Shown here: positions 33,259 through 41,987 of the stretch, one piece after another
Layout of the letters: each line of letters starts with the position of its first letter
How positions within the stretch are numbered: the first letter of the stretch is position 1
NCBI GenBank assembly: GCA_029859805.1
Contig: JAOUCL010000003.1
Span: 1-56,456, forward strand
Direction: 5' to 3'
From: Rhodospirillales bacterium
GTDB lineage: Bacteria; Pseudomonadota; Alphaproteobacteria; Kiloniellales; JAKSDN01
DNA length: 56,456 nucleotides
Notes under the pieces: model-generated
Seen by the model: the letters and a program-made list of their open reading frames with translations, nothing else
Told to the model about the DNA's origin: nothing
Database searches by the model: none
Position numbers and translations under genes: made by a program

Positions 33259-35717
33259 CGCCCCGCGCCCCCGCCCACCGTGGCCAGCGGCGCCCGGAAC
33301 ACCGCGGCGGCGGCAAGGTACAGTACGACGGCGATCCCGACGACCGCCGTGAAGCCCAGATGTATTGCCAGGATGGTCGCCAGGATCGCGCTCACCACCG
33401 AGGCGCAGCCGTTCACCCCCCAGGCCCAGGGCACGAGCGCCGGAACCCGTTCGGACACCCGCGAGAGGCCGATCGGGAAGGGCATGCCCATGAAGAACGC
33501 AAGCGGCGCGATCAGGGCGACGGATGCGACGACCCGCGCCGCCACGGGCCACGGCATCATCCAATCGAACAGCGCCGGCAACAGCGCGAGATAGAGCAGC
33601 GCGCCGGCGCCGATGGCCAGGACCGGAACATCGAGCGGCGCGAGCCGGGAGAGCAGCCGGCCGGCGGTTTCGCGCCGCCGCTCCAGCCGCCGGACGAAGC
33701 GCGGCGCGGCGCCGCTACCGAGCCCGGCGAAGACCAGGAAAGCGGAAAGCACCACGGCCACCGCAAGGAGAGGGTGGCCGAGAAACACGATAAAGCGCTG
33801 GATAAAGGCGATCTCGACAAACAGGAAGGCGAGTCCGAGGGTGAGAAAATAGACCAGAATCCGCGCCCGGTCCGGGTGCGGGACCGTTTTCCGCCGGCCG
33901 AGCCAGAGCGGCAGCAGGATGAGCACGGCACCGAGCGCCGAGGCCTGGACCAGCGTGGCAAAAAGGATCGGATAGCCCCACTCCAGCAGCGCCGCCCCGC
34001 CCTGCGCGCGCAGCTCCAGGAACTCCGGCAGGGCCCGCCACCTGAAGAAATCAAAGAAATAGGGCCGGTCGTCGCGGGTAACGGCAAGGTCGAACTTGTA
34101 GCGCTCAATGAACTCGGCGCGGCGCGGACCCGCCAGGGCCGCGGCGCCTTCGAAAAAGTGCCGCGCGTCCAGGACGTTGAAGCGATTGGCCTCGTCGGGT
34201 CTCATGCCGGGGTAATAGGCCAAGTCGAACGAGCGCTGCTCGGTGAAGCGGCGGATTTCGTCGATCTCCTGGGCGACCAGCGCGCCCTTCTTGACCAGCA
34301 GCGTCGTCGTGTTCCAGCCGCGGATCAGTGCCAGCCGCTCTTGCGGCACCGCGACGCCCTCGCGCTCGAGCGCCGCCAGCGCAGTCGCGAAGAGCTTCAG
34401 GCTGTCGCGCGGCGGCAACTTGAGCCATCGGGTGATGGCCAGAAACCCGCCGGCCTCTAAATGGCGCAAGTAGTCCCGGAACGCCTCTACCGTGTAGACG
34501 TAATTTTCGCTCAGGCTGTACACACCGGCGACCGAGGCGCCGAAGGAATCAAGCAGCGGAACCTGGATGAGGTCCCATAGGGCCTGACCACGTGCGACGA
34601 AACTGCGGGCCTCGGCCGCGTGCACCGTGACCTCCGGAAGATCGTAGAGACCGCCGGCGAAGGCCGCGTGCTCTCGCCGGACGAGTGCGATGAGCTCGGG
34701 GTTGATCTCGACGGCATCGATCCGCCTTGCACCATGATAGATGGCCTGGAGGACGTCGCCGCCGCCGCCGGCACCCAGAACCAGCACCGATGGGCCCTGC
34801 AGCAGGTGGTACGGCAGGGCCGCGGTCGTGTGATCGAGATAGCCGAGGGCGTCCAACCGGCCGTCGTACCTGGTGATAACGCTGAGCGCGTCGCCGTCCG
34901 TGAACACGCCGAGCTGCGGCGGCGGCTCGATCGCGCTGTCGAGGCTCAGACCCGGCGCATGCCGGAACGGGATGGTCGGGCTGCGGACCACCGTCAGCAG
35001 ACCCAGCGGACTGGAGGAGTCCCCGACCACCTTGGCGCCCGGAACCTGCAACGCCATGCTCAGCCCCTTGTATTCGGAGAACCGCAAGGCGATCCAGGAC
35101 TGCGGCACGAACGCCGGCAGAAGGACGGCCGCGGCGAGCAATCCAATGGCCGCAAAGCGCCTGCGGACGTCGTTGCTCGCAAAGCACACCAGCCCCCCCG
35201 CCGCGATCCCCAGGCCGGCGATCAGCCGCAGGCAGTCGGACGGCGGGACGAAGAACAGGACCGCCACGATGCCCAGCGCGCCTACGCCCGCACCCATCAG
35301 GTCGTAGCGGTAGATGCGGCCGATCTGCTCGCCGTAGCGCGCGAAGGCAAGGCCGATGCAATTCGCCCCGCAGAAGAAGGGAACCGTGAAAAGCAGATAG
35401 AGCATGAGGAGATGGAGCAGCTGCCCTGGGTTCCAGAGCACCTCGAGGGCGTTGAACGGTACCCGTTCGCCGAGCGCGAAGGCGGCCAAAGCCGAGACCC
35501 CGAACAGGGCCGCATTGACCGCGAACGCGGCCACGAAGCGCGGCTTGAGCCAGCCTTGGGCGAGCGCCAGGAAGCTGCCGCTCGCCCCGAAACCGAGCAG
35601 CGCGATGCTGATCACCATGTAGGCGAAATGATGCCACTGCACGATCGCGAAGAGCCGCATCAACAGCACCTCGTAGGCGAGGATCGCGGCGGAGACGACC
35701 GAGATGGCCGGCAGCAT
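33255..35717 (-). CDS. Membrane-embedded spermidine-synthase-like protein
   Basis: 820 residues from the ATG at 35717, where the translation turns into a membrane span (MLPAISVVSAAILAYEVLLM). About seven N-terminal and six C-terminal hydrophobic segments flank a soluble Rossmann methyltransferase-like domain (about residues 310-600) with VLVLGAGGGGDVLQAIYHGA and IDAVEINPEL. This architecture is that of the widespread membrane SpeE-like fusions. The catalytic DS(S/T)DP segment of real aminopropyltransferases is replaced by IQVPLLDSFGAS, so spermidine synthesis is unlikely. It overlaps the isoaspartyl methyltransferase gene by one base and the M28 gene by four. The reaction is unknown; methyl or aminopropyl transfer at the membrane is possible. 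Confidence 0.8.
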   Translation of the reverse strand: MLPAISVVSAAILAYEVLLMRLFAIVQWHHFAYMVISIALLGFGASGSFLALAQGWLKPRFVAAFAVNAALFGVSALAAFALGERVPFNALEVLWNPGQLLHLLMLYLLFTVPFFCGANCIGLAFARYGEQIGRIYRYDLMGAGVGALGIVAVLFFVPPSDCLRLIAGLGIAAGGLVCFASNDVRRRFAAIGLLAAAVLLPAFVPQSWIALRFSEYKGLSMALQVPGAKVVGDSSSPLGLLTVVRSPTIPFRHAPGLSLDSAIEPPPQLGVFTDGDALSVITRYDGRLDALGYLDHTTAALPYHLLQGPSVLVLGAGGGGDVLQAIYHGARRIDAVEINPELIALVRREHAAFAGGLYDLPEVTVHAAEARSFVARGQALWDLIQVPLLDSFGASVAGVYSLSENYVYTVEAFRDYLRHLEAGGFLAITRWLKLPPRDSLKLFATALAALEREGVAVPQERLALIRGWNTTTLLVKKGALVAQEIDEIRRFTEQRSFDLAYYPGMRPDEANRFNVLDARHFFEGAAALAGPRRAEFIERYKFDLAVTRDDRPYFFDFFRWRALPEFLELRAQGGAALLEWGYPILFATLVQASALGAVLILLPLWLGRRKTVPHPDRARILVYFLTLGLAFLFVEIAFIQRFIVFLGHPLLAVAVVLSAFLVFAGLGSGAAPRFVRRLERRRETAGRLLSRLAPLDVPVLAIGAGALLYLALLPALFDWMMPWPVAARVVASVALIAPLAFFMGMPFPIGLSRVSERVPALVPWAWGVNGCASVVSAILATILAIHLGFTAVVGIAVVLYLAAAAVFRAPLATVGGGAGR

Positions 35718-36469
35718 CACGGCGACCGGCGCGTGAAAGGAACGAAGGCGACAGGCAGCACCTGCCGTGTCTGGACCCGCCCATCCGCCAGCTTGTCCAC
35801 AAGCATCAGCCATTGTGTGGCGAAGGGGCCACCGACCGGGATCACCATGCGGCCGCCCGGTTTCAGCTGCCCGACCAGTGGCGGCGGCACCTGGCTCGCC
35901 GCGGCGGTGACTACGATGCCGTCGTAGGGCCCGCATTCGGGCCAGCCGTAGTAGCCGTCGCCGGTCCGCGTGTCGACGCCGGCATGACCCAGATCCTCCA
36001 GTCGCTGGCCGGCGCTGCGGGCAAGCTCCGGTATGATCTCGATGGAACAGACCCGGCGCGCGAGCGGCGCCAGGACGGCGGCCTGGTAGCCGGAGCCGGT
36101 GCCGACCTCGAGCACCACGTCCTCCGGCCCGACGGCCAGAAGGTCGGTCATCAGCGCGACGATGAAGGGCTGCGAGATAGTCTGGCCATAGCCGATCGGC
36201 AACGGCCGGTCGTCATAGGCCTCGCCGCGCAAACGCTCCGGGACGAAGAGGTGGCGGGGCGTGCGGCCCATGACCTCGAGGACCCGCGGGTCGATCCGCC
36301 TGCGGCCGAGGGCCTTGACGGCGCTGAAGGCGTAGCGCTCGATGACCCTGATCATGTCAGCGCGCCGGGCGGCATGGCCGTCCTCGTCAAGCGCCCAGCC
36401 CGTCCCGGGCAGCAGGACCGCCAGGATAGCGCAGAGCGCCAGGGCTCGCCTCCACCGGTCCTCCAACAT
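35717..36469 (-). CDS. pcm: Exported protein-L-isoaspartate O-methyltransferase
   Basis: 250 residues. Isoaspartyl methyltransferase motifs are intact: VMGRTPRHLFVPERLRGEAY, PIGYGQTISQPFIVALMTDL and the SAM-binding VVLEVGTGSGYQAAVLAPLA. The N-terminus LALCAILAVLLPGTGWALDE is a signal peptide, so this copy works outside the cytoplasm, whereas the classical Pcm is cytosolic. It methylates the alpha-carboxyl of isoaspartate in aged proteins to start repair; how SAM would be available in the periplasm is unexplained. It is the first gene of the coupled set with the SpeE-like membrane protein and the M28 peptidase. Confidence 0.88.
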   Translation of the reverse strand: MLEDRWRRALALCAILAVLLPGTGWALDEDGHAARRADMIRVIERYAFSAVKALGRRRIDPRVLEVMGRTPRHLFVPERLRGEAYDDRPLPIGYGQTISQPFIVALMTDLLAVGPEDVVLEVGTGSGYQAAVLAPLARRVCSIEIIPELARSAGQRLEDLGHAGVDTRTGDGYYGWPECGPYDGIVVTAAASQVPPPLVGQLKPGGRMVIPVGGPFATQWLMLVDKLADGRVQTRQVLPVAFVPFTRRSP

Positions 36470-36624
36470 CGTCGTCCCGGCGAACTGGAGTGGTTCCGAT
36501 CAACAGTATACCGCGGCCCGCGGTTTCGCGCATCGGCGCTATCAGAACCCGATGTAACGGCCTATCGACGGTCGCCTTTGCCGATCCGCAAGGCCCAGCT
36601 TCCCTTGGTTCGGCATGCAGCGCC

Positions 36625-36638
36625 TTGATCTGCCTCAA
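36625..36638 (+). promoter_or_regulatory. FNR/FixK/Dnr-like box 1
   Basis: TTGATCTGCCTCAA matches the TTGAT-N4-ATCAA consensus at nine of ten defined bases. It is centred about 170 bases before the octaheme cytochrome start codon. Such boxes control genes for low-oxygen and nitrogen-oxide respiration in alphaproteobacteria. Confidence 0.6.
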
Positions 36639-36678
36639 AGCCCCCAGACAGTTGGGTTGCGCTATCCCGCCCCACCGT

Positions 36679-36692
36679 TTGATGTAGATCAT
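36679..36692 (+). promoter_or_regulatory. FNR/FixK/Dnr-like box 2
   Basis: TTGATGTAGATCAT also matches TTGAT-N4-ATCAA at nine of ten bases. Its centre is 54 bases downstream of the centre of box 1 and about 117 bases before the cytochrome ATG, a suitable place for activation of that gene if transcription starts near 36727. Two sites in one short region make a chance match less likely. Confidence 0.6.
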
Positions 36693-36802
36693 TGTTCTAT
36701 TCCGGGACCAAGACATGCTTCTAACGCTCCGTCTTCCGGTTGGGAAACGGCGCTTCCAAATCGCTTCTAGATCGGCAATCGCATATGGTGTGGAGGGGTG
36801 TC

Positions 36803-38053
36803 ATGGCACGGCGCACGAGTATAGGTTTGGCTATGGCGGCAGCGCTCTGCTCGCCCGTCTTCTTGTCGGCTCCGGCCGGGGCCGAGACATGCGTGGACTG
36901 CCACAACGGTATGACACCGGGGGTCGTCGCGGATTGGCAGGCAAGCCGGCACAGCGAGATGGCGATCGGCTGCGAGATGTGTCACGGCAGCGGCCACCAG
37001 TCGCCGGCCGATGTGGCGAAAGCAGACATGCCGACCCCGGAGACATGCGGCCAGTGCCACGAACCGCAGACCGAGCAGTACAAGCGCGGCAAGCACGCCT
37101 TCGCCTGGGCCGCCATGAGCGCGATGCCCACGACCCACGCCATGCCCAAGGTGCTGAGCGAGGGCCTCAAGGGCTGCGGCGGCTGCCACAAGATCGGGCT
37201 GCTGAGTCCCGAGCAGCTCGAGGCGGTCCGCGCCGAGACCGGCGGCTTCGGCACGGGCGCCTGCGACTCCTGCCACACGAGGCACACCTTCGCGAAGTCC
37301 GAGGCGCGCGAGCCCGAGGCCTGCCAGACCTGCCATATGGGCTTCGATCATCCGCAATGGGAAATGTACTCGGGCTCCAAGCACGGCGTGCGCCACACCC
37401 TCAAGCGCGCCGGCAAGCTGCCGCCGAGCGCCGCGGCGCCGACGTGCCAGACCTGCCACATGCAGGACGGCGATCACGAGGTGCGCACGCCCTGGGGCTT
37501 CTTGGCGGTGCGTTTGCCGCTGCCGGAGGACCCGCAGTGGAAGGCCGACCAGATCACCATCCTGCAGGCCCTCGGCGTGCTCGATCCCGAGGGCAATCCG
37601 ACCCCCCGCCTCGACGTGGTCAAGGCGGCACAGGTCGCGCGGTTGACCCAGGAGGACTTCGACAGCGAGCGGGACAAACTGCTCGAGGCCTGCAGCCAGT
37701 GTCATTCGGCCAAGTTCGCCGAGGCGGAGATGGCCAGGGGCGACGAAACCATTCGCCAGGTCGACCACCTGCTGGCCGAGGCGATCCGCGAAATCGCCGC
37801 CCTCTACAAGGACGGTGTTCTCGAGAAACCCGAGAGCTACGCCTATGCCTTTCCCGACCTGCTGACATTTCACGACTCGCCGACACCGATCGAGAACCGG
37901 CTCTTCGTGATGCACCTCAAGCACCGCATGCGGGCGTTCCAGGGCGCCTTCCACGCCAACCCGGACTACGCCCTCTGGTATGGCTGGAGCGAGATGGTGC
38001 GGGATCTGGCCGACATTCGGGCGATGGCAAAGGAACTGCGAGCGCACATGTAG
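36803..38053 (+). CDS. Octaheme c-type cytochrome, hydroxylamine-oxidoreductase-like family
   Basis: 416 residues from the ATG at 36803 (GGAGGGG upstream; an earlier in-frame ATG at 36785 is less well placed). A signal peptide ends near AGAETC. Eight CxxCH haem motifs are present: residues 30, 57, 82, 125, 154, 174, 215 and 297. The seven-plus-one spacing and the C-terminal HANPDYALWYGW are those of the HAO/octaheme nitrite reductase family; the tyrosines in that segment are near the place where true HAO has its haem-crosslinking tyrosine, but whether one crosslinks cannot be read from sequence. HAO-type enzymes oxidise hydroxylamine or reduce nitrite/hydroxylamine in the periplasm. The FNR-like boxes upstream favour a reductive or detoxifying role. 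The protein is shorter than HAO (about 540). Confidence 0.85.
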   Translation: MARRTSIGLAMAAALCSPVFLSAPAGAETCVDCHNGMTPGVVADWQASRHSEMAIGCEMCHGSGHQSPADVAKADMPTPETCGQCHEPQTEQYKRGKHAFAWAAMSAMPTTHAMPKVLSEGLKGCGGCHKIGLLSPEQLEAVRAETGGFGTGACDSCHTRHTFAKSEAREPEACQTCHMGFDHPQWEMYSGSKHGVRHTLKRAGKLPPSAAAPTCQTCHMQDGDHEVRTPWGFLAVRLPLPEDPQWKADQITILQALGVLDPEGNPTPRLDVVKAAQVARLTQEDFDSERDKLLEACSQCHSAKFAEAEMARGDETIRQVDHLLAEAIREIAALYKDGVLEKPESYAYAFPDLLTFHDSPTPIENRLFVMHLKHRMRAFQGAFHANPDYALWYGWSEMVRDLADIRAMAKELRAHM

Positions 38054-38506
38054 ACGGAAGCCGGCCGAAAGTCGCCGGTTTCACGTCTTGCGGTGAACGG
38101 CGGAGGATCCATGGCCGTGGCGCCGGTTTTCATGGGCCTCGCCGTGCCGTTCCGCCGGCTTCATGCGAGGAGCGGCCCCTCGATTCTCGGGCGCGCACCG
38201 GTTGGCCTTGTGAAACGACGCCGGACTGATGCGAGGAACTAACTGACACCGGTGGAACGACCGGCAGCCCGAAGCCCCCGGCACCGGTGGATCTGGTCGC
38301 GGCGCCGGGCAGTCCGGCTGTGTTGATTCCACTTGCAATTTGGCGTGCAGAGTACCAATTTGGGCGCAACGGGTGCACATAACCCTGGCGAATTCTTGCT
38401 GCTGACTTCAGCCGAGCCGAGTTACTCCCAGATACTGTGAAGCCCCAATAATCGTGATGCCGCTTGGAACGGCCCGCATCAACTCGATACCTGGAAAGGA
38501 GTAGCT
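38054..38506. other. Intergenic region containing the long leader of the cold-shock gene
   Basis: 453 bases with no supported gene. The first 60 bases after the octaheme cytochrome stop contain a weak GCCGG...CCGGC-type hairpin. From about 38320 base composition becomes more mixed and TTGATT and TTGCAA hexamers occur, so the cold-shock gene promoter probably lies there, leaving a leader of 100 bases or more as is usual for cspA-type genes. A GAAAGGAG ribosome binding site precedes the ATG at 38507. Confidence 0.4.
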
Positions 38507-38716
38507 ATGGCTACCGGAACAGTGAAATGGTTCAATTCGGTCAAGGGGTATGGATTCATTCAGCCGAGCGATGGATCGCGCGATGCGTTCGTCCATATTT
38601 CGGCCGTTGAACGTGCCGGACTGGACACCCTTCGCGAGGGCCAGAAGGTCGAGTACGACCTCGTGCCCGGACAGAACGGCAAGTCCTCCGCGGAAAATCT
38701 TGTCGCTTTGGACTAA
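38507..38716 (+). CDS. CspA-family cold-shock protein
   Basis: 69 residues, the normal length of a single cold-shock domain. The two RNA-binding motifs are KGYGFI (RNP1, residues 14-19) and DAFVHIS (RNP2, residues 27-33), and the start MATGTVKWFNSVKGYG is typical of alphaproteobacterial CspA paralogues. The protein binds single-stranded RNA and DNA in the cytoplasm as an RNA chaperone. It stands alone, with a strong hairpin 15 bases after its stop. The cold dependence of this copy is not known; several paralogues are constitutive. Confidence 0.95.
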   Translation: MATGTVKWFNSVKGYGFIQPSDGSRDAFVHISAVERAGLDTLREGQKVEYDLVPGQNGKSSAENLVALD

Positions 38717-38730
38717 ATGCTTGCGATCGG

Positions 38731-38778
38731 CCGCCCTCGCGCCGGATATCTGAGGTCGATACCGGCGCCCGAGGGCGG
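38731..38778 (+). terminator. Strong GC-rich hairpin after the cold-shock gene
   Basis: CCGCCCTC plus GCGCCGG (38731-38745) pairs with CCGGCGC plus GAGGGCGG (38762-38778), leaving a two-base bulge and a 16-base loop. It begins 15 bases after the stop codon. No U-run follows, so it is probably a rho-assisted terminator or a 3'-end stabiliser. Confidence 0.5.
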
Positions 38779-38914
38779 ACGAACCCGAGCCGGGCGATAG
38801 TATTAGGTTGCCTTTGGGGGCGTTCCCGGCGCTTGCCCGGTGCTCGTTATAGCCCGGCCGACACGTGTGTCGGTTGCGGAGCTGTTGCCTTTGCACTGAC
38901 CGAAAGGACATTAC

Positions 38915-39079
38915 ATGGCCCGAAAGCCCAACTACAAATTCGAGCGTATGGAACGCGACAGAGCCAAAGCCGAAAAGAAGGCCGCGCGCGCCAAGGCCAA
39001 GGCGGAGAAGGCGGGCAAGACCGAGGGGGAAGTGGCCGAGGAGGCACCCGCCGAGGAAGATTCGGCGAGTTCTCAGTGA
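38915..39079 (+). CDS. Small highly charged protein (54 aa)
   Basis: The ATG at 38915 follows AAAGGA with 7-base spacing. The 54-residue product begins MARKPNYKFERMERDRAKAE, continues with Lys/Ala-rich helix KKAARAKAKAEKAGK and ends in an acidic tail EEAPAEEDSASSQ. Short proteins of this type (RxPNYxFER followed by Lys/Ala repeats) are common and conserved in alphaproteobacteria but have no assigned function; a nucleic-acid-associated role is conceivable from the basic N-terminal half. It lies 198 bases after the cold-shock gene and may share its stress context. Confidence 0.72.
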   Translation: MARKPNYKFERMERDRAKAEKKAARAKAKAEKAGKTEGEVAEEAPAEEDSASSQ

Positions 39080-39373
39080 GCCCGCGTATCGCAACCTGAC
39101 GAGAATCCTGACTGACGCGGTGTCCCGAAGAGGACGGCGCAGGACCGGTTCAAATGGGCGCATGCTCCGGTTCAGGCCGGACGCGCCAGATCCCATATCT
39201 TCGAAGAATCCCCAATACCGTAATATCCGGGGGCCTTCCACCCCGGCCCCGAAAACATGCTCCGGCATGTCCGCGCCGCATGTCCGGTCCGCCGCCGCGG
39301 GGTGTTGTGCGGGCCCGGCGGCGGGCCTAGAGTCGCGCGAGCGAGCGGGGCCATGGGAAGGATCCGACGGGCC

Positions 39374-40763
39374 ATGAGCGACTCACTCAAATGCATCACG
39401 CCGGTCGACGGCAGCGTCTATGTCGAGCGGCCCCTGTCCGGCGCCGCCGAAGTCGAGGCGGCGGTGGACCGCGCCCGCGCGGCGCAGACCGCCTGGAAAT
39501 ACGTGCCGATCGCCGAGCGCCAGGCGCTGCTGACCAAGGCGGTCGACGCCTTCGTCGCCAGGAAGGCCGAGATCGCCGAGGAGATCTCCTGGCAGATGGG
39601 CCGGCCGGTCGGCCAGAGCCCCGGCGAGGTCGGCGGCTTCGAAGAGCGCGCGCGCTACATGATCGAGGCCGCGCCGAACGCGCTGGCCGACGTCGGGGTC
39701 GGTCCCAAGGAGGGTTTCACCCGTTTCATCCGGCGCGATCCGCTCGGTGTGGTCTTCGTCGTCGCACCTTGGAATTTCCCCTATCTGACCGCGGTCAACT
39801 CCATCGTTCCGGCGCTCATGGCCGGCAACGCGGTGATCCTCAAGCACTCGGCCCAGACGCCGCTCTGCGCCGAACGCTTCGCCGAGGCCTTCGAGACCGC
39901 GGGCCTGCCCAAGGGCATTTTTCAGCACCTGCACCTGGGCCACCGGGCGGCGCTCGACCTGATCGGCCACGAGGGCATCGACTTCGTCGCCTTCACCGGC
40001 TCGGTGCCGGCCGGCCACGCGGTGCAGGACGCCGCCGCCAAGCGCTTCATCGGTCTGGGCCTCGAGCTGGGCGGCAAGGACCCGGCCTACGTGCGCGCCG
40101 ACGTGAAGCTCGACCACGCGGTCGAGAACGTGGTCGACGGCGCGTTCTTCAACGCCGGCCAGTCGTGCTGCGGCATCGAGCGGGTCTACGTCCACGAGGC
40201 GGTCTACGAACCCTTCGTCGAGGGCGTCGCGGAACTGGTCGGCACGTACGTGCTGGGCAACCCGCTCGAGGCCGGGACTACCCTGGGCCCCATGGTGCGC
40301 CTCGGCCGCCGACTTCGTGCGCGGCCAGATCGCCGAGGCGGTCGGGGCCGGCGCCAAGGCATTGGTCGACCCGGCCGGCTTCCCGGCCGACAAGCCGGGC
40401 ACGCCCTACCTGGCGCCGCAGGTCCTGGTCGATGTCGACCATACGATGCGTGTCATGAGCGAGGAGTCCTTCGGCCCCGTCGTCGGCATCATGAAGGTCG
40501 CCTCCGACTTGGAGGCGGTGCGCCTGATGAACGACAGCGCCTTCGGCCTGACCGCCTCGATCTGGACCACCGACGAGCGGGCCGCGATCGAGATCGGCAC
40601 ACAGGTCGAGACCGGCACTTGGTTCATGAACCGCTGCGACTACCTGGACCCGGCGCTCGCCTGGACCGGAGTCAAGGACTCCGGCCGCGGCTGCACGCTT
40701 TCGGTCATTGGCTACGAACAGCTGACCCGCCCCAAGTCGTTCCATTTGAGAACCGCCGTCTGA
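39374..40763 (+). pseudogene. Aldehyde dehydrogenase interrupted by a frameshift near 40300
   Basis: The N-terminal two thirds (39374 to about 40300) read in one frame with ALDH motifs VVAPWNFPYLTAVNS, FTGSVPAGHAVQ, LELGGKDPAYVRAD and the catalytic cysteine in GQSCCGIERV. The last third continues one base later in another frame: ADFVRGQIAEAVGAGAKALV, SEESFGPVVGIMKV and TGVKDSGRGCTLSVIG, ending at 40763. The switch falls at GGTGCGCCTCGG, and restoring one GC dinucleotide (GTGCGCGCCTCG) makes a continuous 463-residue enzyme of normal length. Either the gene is freshly inactivated or the sequence lost two bases in a GC repeat. All active-site residues are kept, and an alcohol dehydrogenase gene follows 12 bases later, so a working enzyme with a sequencing slip is plausible. 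Confidence 0.82.
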
Positions 40764-40775
40764 AGGACCGCCGAG

Positions 40776-41966
40776 ATGACCGCACAGACAGACGTTGATC
40801 CCGCGAGCTTGCGCGGCAGCTGGAACTACCCGACGACGATGCTGTTCGGCGCCGGACGCGTCCGGAACCTGGCGCGCGCCTGCAAGGGCCTCGGCATGAG
40901 CCGGCCGCTGCTGGTCACGGACCCGGGCCTGGCCGGCCTGCCCATGGTGCAGGACGCGGTCGCGGCCAACGAGGCCGAGGGCCTGCCGACCGGTCTGTTC
41001 AGCGAGGTCAAGCCCAACCCGGTGGGCCGCAACGTCGACGAGGGGGTCACCGCCTTCAAGGCCGGCGGCCACGACGGCGTGATCGCCTTCGGCGGCGGCA
41101 GCGCCCTGGACGCCGCCAAGGCGATCGCCTTCATGTCGGGACAGACCAAGTCGATCTGGGACTTCGAGGATGTCGGCGACAACTGGAAGGCCGCCGTCGA
41201 GGCCGGCATCGCGCCGATCGTCGCCGTGCCGACCACGGCGGGCACCGGCTCGGAGGTCGGCCGCGCCTCGGTCATCGTCGACGAGGGGTCGCACAGCAAG
41301 AAGATCATCTTCCACCCGAAGATGCTGCCCGGCGTCGTGATCTCCGACCCGGTTCTGACCGTCGGCCTGCCGCCGCACATGACGGCGGCGACCGGGATGG
41401 ACGCGCTGGCCCACTGCCTCGAGGCCTACTGCGCACCGGGCTACCACCCCATGGCCGAGGGCATCGCCGTCGAGGGCATACGCCTGGTCAAGGACTGGCT
41501 GCCTGCGGCGGTCGCGGACGGGAGCAACCTGGCGGCGCGCGCCCACATGCTGGCCGCGGCCTCGATGGGCGCAACCGCCTTCCAGAAGGGCCTCGGCGCG
41601 ATCCACTCCCTCTCGCACCCGGTGGGCGCGCTCTACGATACCCACCACGGGCTCACCAACGCGGTCTTCATGCCTTACGTGCTGGCCTACAACCGGGGGG
41701 CTATCGAGGACAGAATGGCACGGCTCGGCGCCTGGCTCGACCTGCCCGACCCCTCGTTCGGCGCGGTCATGGGCTGGGTCATGGGCCTGCGCGAGCAGTT
41801 GAAGATCCCGCACACCCTGAAGGAGATCGGGGTCGGTGACGACAAGCTCGACGAGATCTCGGAGATGGCCGCGGTCGACCCCACGGCGCCGACCAACCCG
41901 ATCCCGGTCGGCGCGCCGGAGCTCAAGACCATCCTCGTCGCTGCGCTCGAGGGGCGCGTCGGCTGA
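40776..41966 (+). CDS. Iron-containing alcohol dehydrogenase (group III)
   Basis: 396 residues. The NAD-binding segment is VIAFGGGSALDAAKAIAFMS (about residues 93-112), followed by VPTTAGTGSEVGRASVI. Metal ligands are those of the iron-ADH family: Asp and His in MTAATGMDALAHCLEAYCAP and His residues in GAIHSLSHPVGALYDTHHGL. The enzyme interconverts a primary alcohol and an aldehyde with NAD. It follows the aldehyde dehydrogenase gene directly, so the pair would oxidise an alcohol to the acid (or an aldehyde derived from one of the local decarboxylases). The specific alcohol is not known. Confidence 0.92.
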   Translation: MTAQTDVDPASLRGSWNYPTTMLFGAGRVRNLARACKGLGMSRPLLVTDPGLAGLPMVQDAVAANEAEGLPTGLFSEVKPNPVGRNVDEGVTAFKAGGHDGVIAFGGGSALDAAKAIAFMSGQTKSIWDFEDVGDNWKAAVEAGIAPIVAVPTTAGTGSEVGRASVIVDEGSHSKKIIFHPKMLPGVVISDPVLTVGLPPHMTAATGMDALAHCLEAYCAPGYHPMAEGIAVEGIRLVKDWLPAAVADGSNLAARAHMLAAASMGATAFQKGLGAIHSLSHPVGALYDTHHGLTNAVFMPYVLAYNRGAIEDRMARLGAWLDLPDPSFGAVMGWVMGLREQLKIPHTLKEIGVGDDKLDEISEMAAVDPTAPTNPIPVGAPELKTILVAALEGRVG

Positions 41967-41987
41967 GGACAGCAGCGGAGCGGTCCG

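Larger units (their letters stand above)
36470..36802. other. Divergent promoter region with two FNR-like boxes
   Basis: 333 bases between the pcm-like gene (minus) and the octaheme cytochrome gene (plus). No gene is supported. The region carries two near-consensus FNR/FixK/Dnr boxes described separately, 54 bases apart. The stretch from about 36500 to 36540 has a GC-rich CCGCGGCCCGCGG element that could form a small hairpin in the pcm leader. Confidence 0.5.

Noticed and set aside
33255..35717. Calling this gene a spermidine synthase
   Set aside because: The catalytic DS(S/T)DP segment is absent and there are about 13 membrane spans, so only the fold is supported.
39141..39180. GGTTCAAAT element resembling a tRNA T-arm
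   Set aside because: No matching acceptor or anticodon arms can be paired around it.
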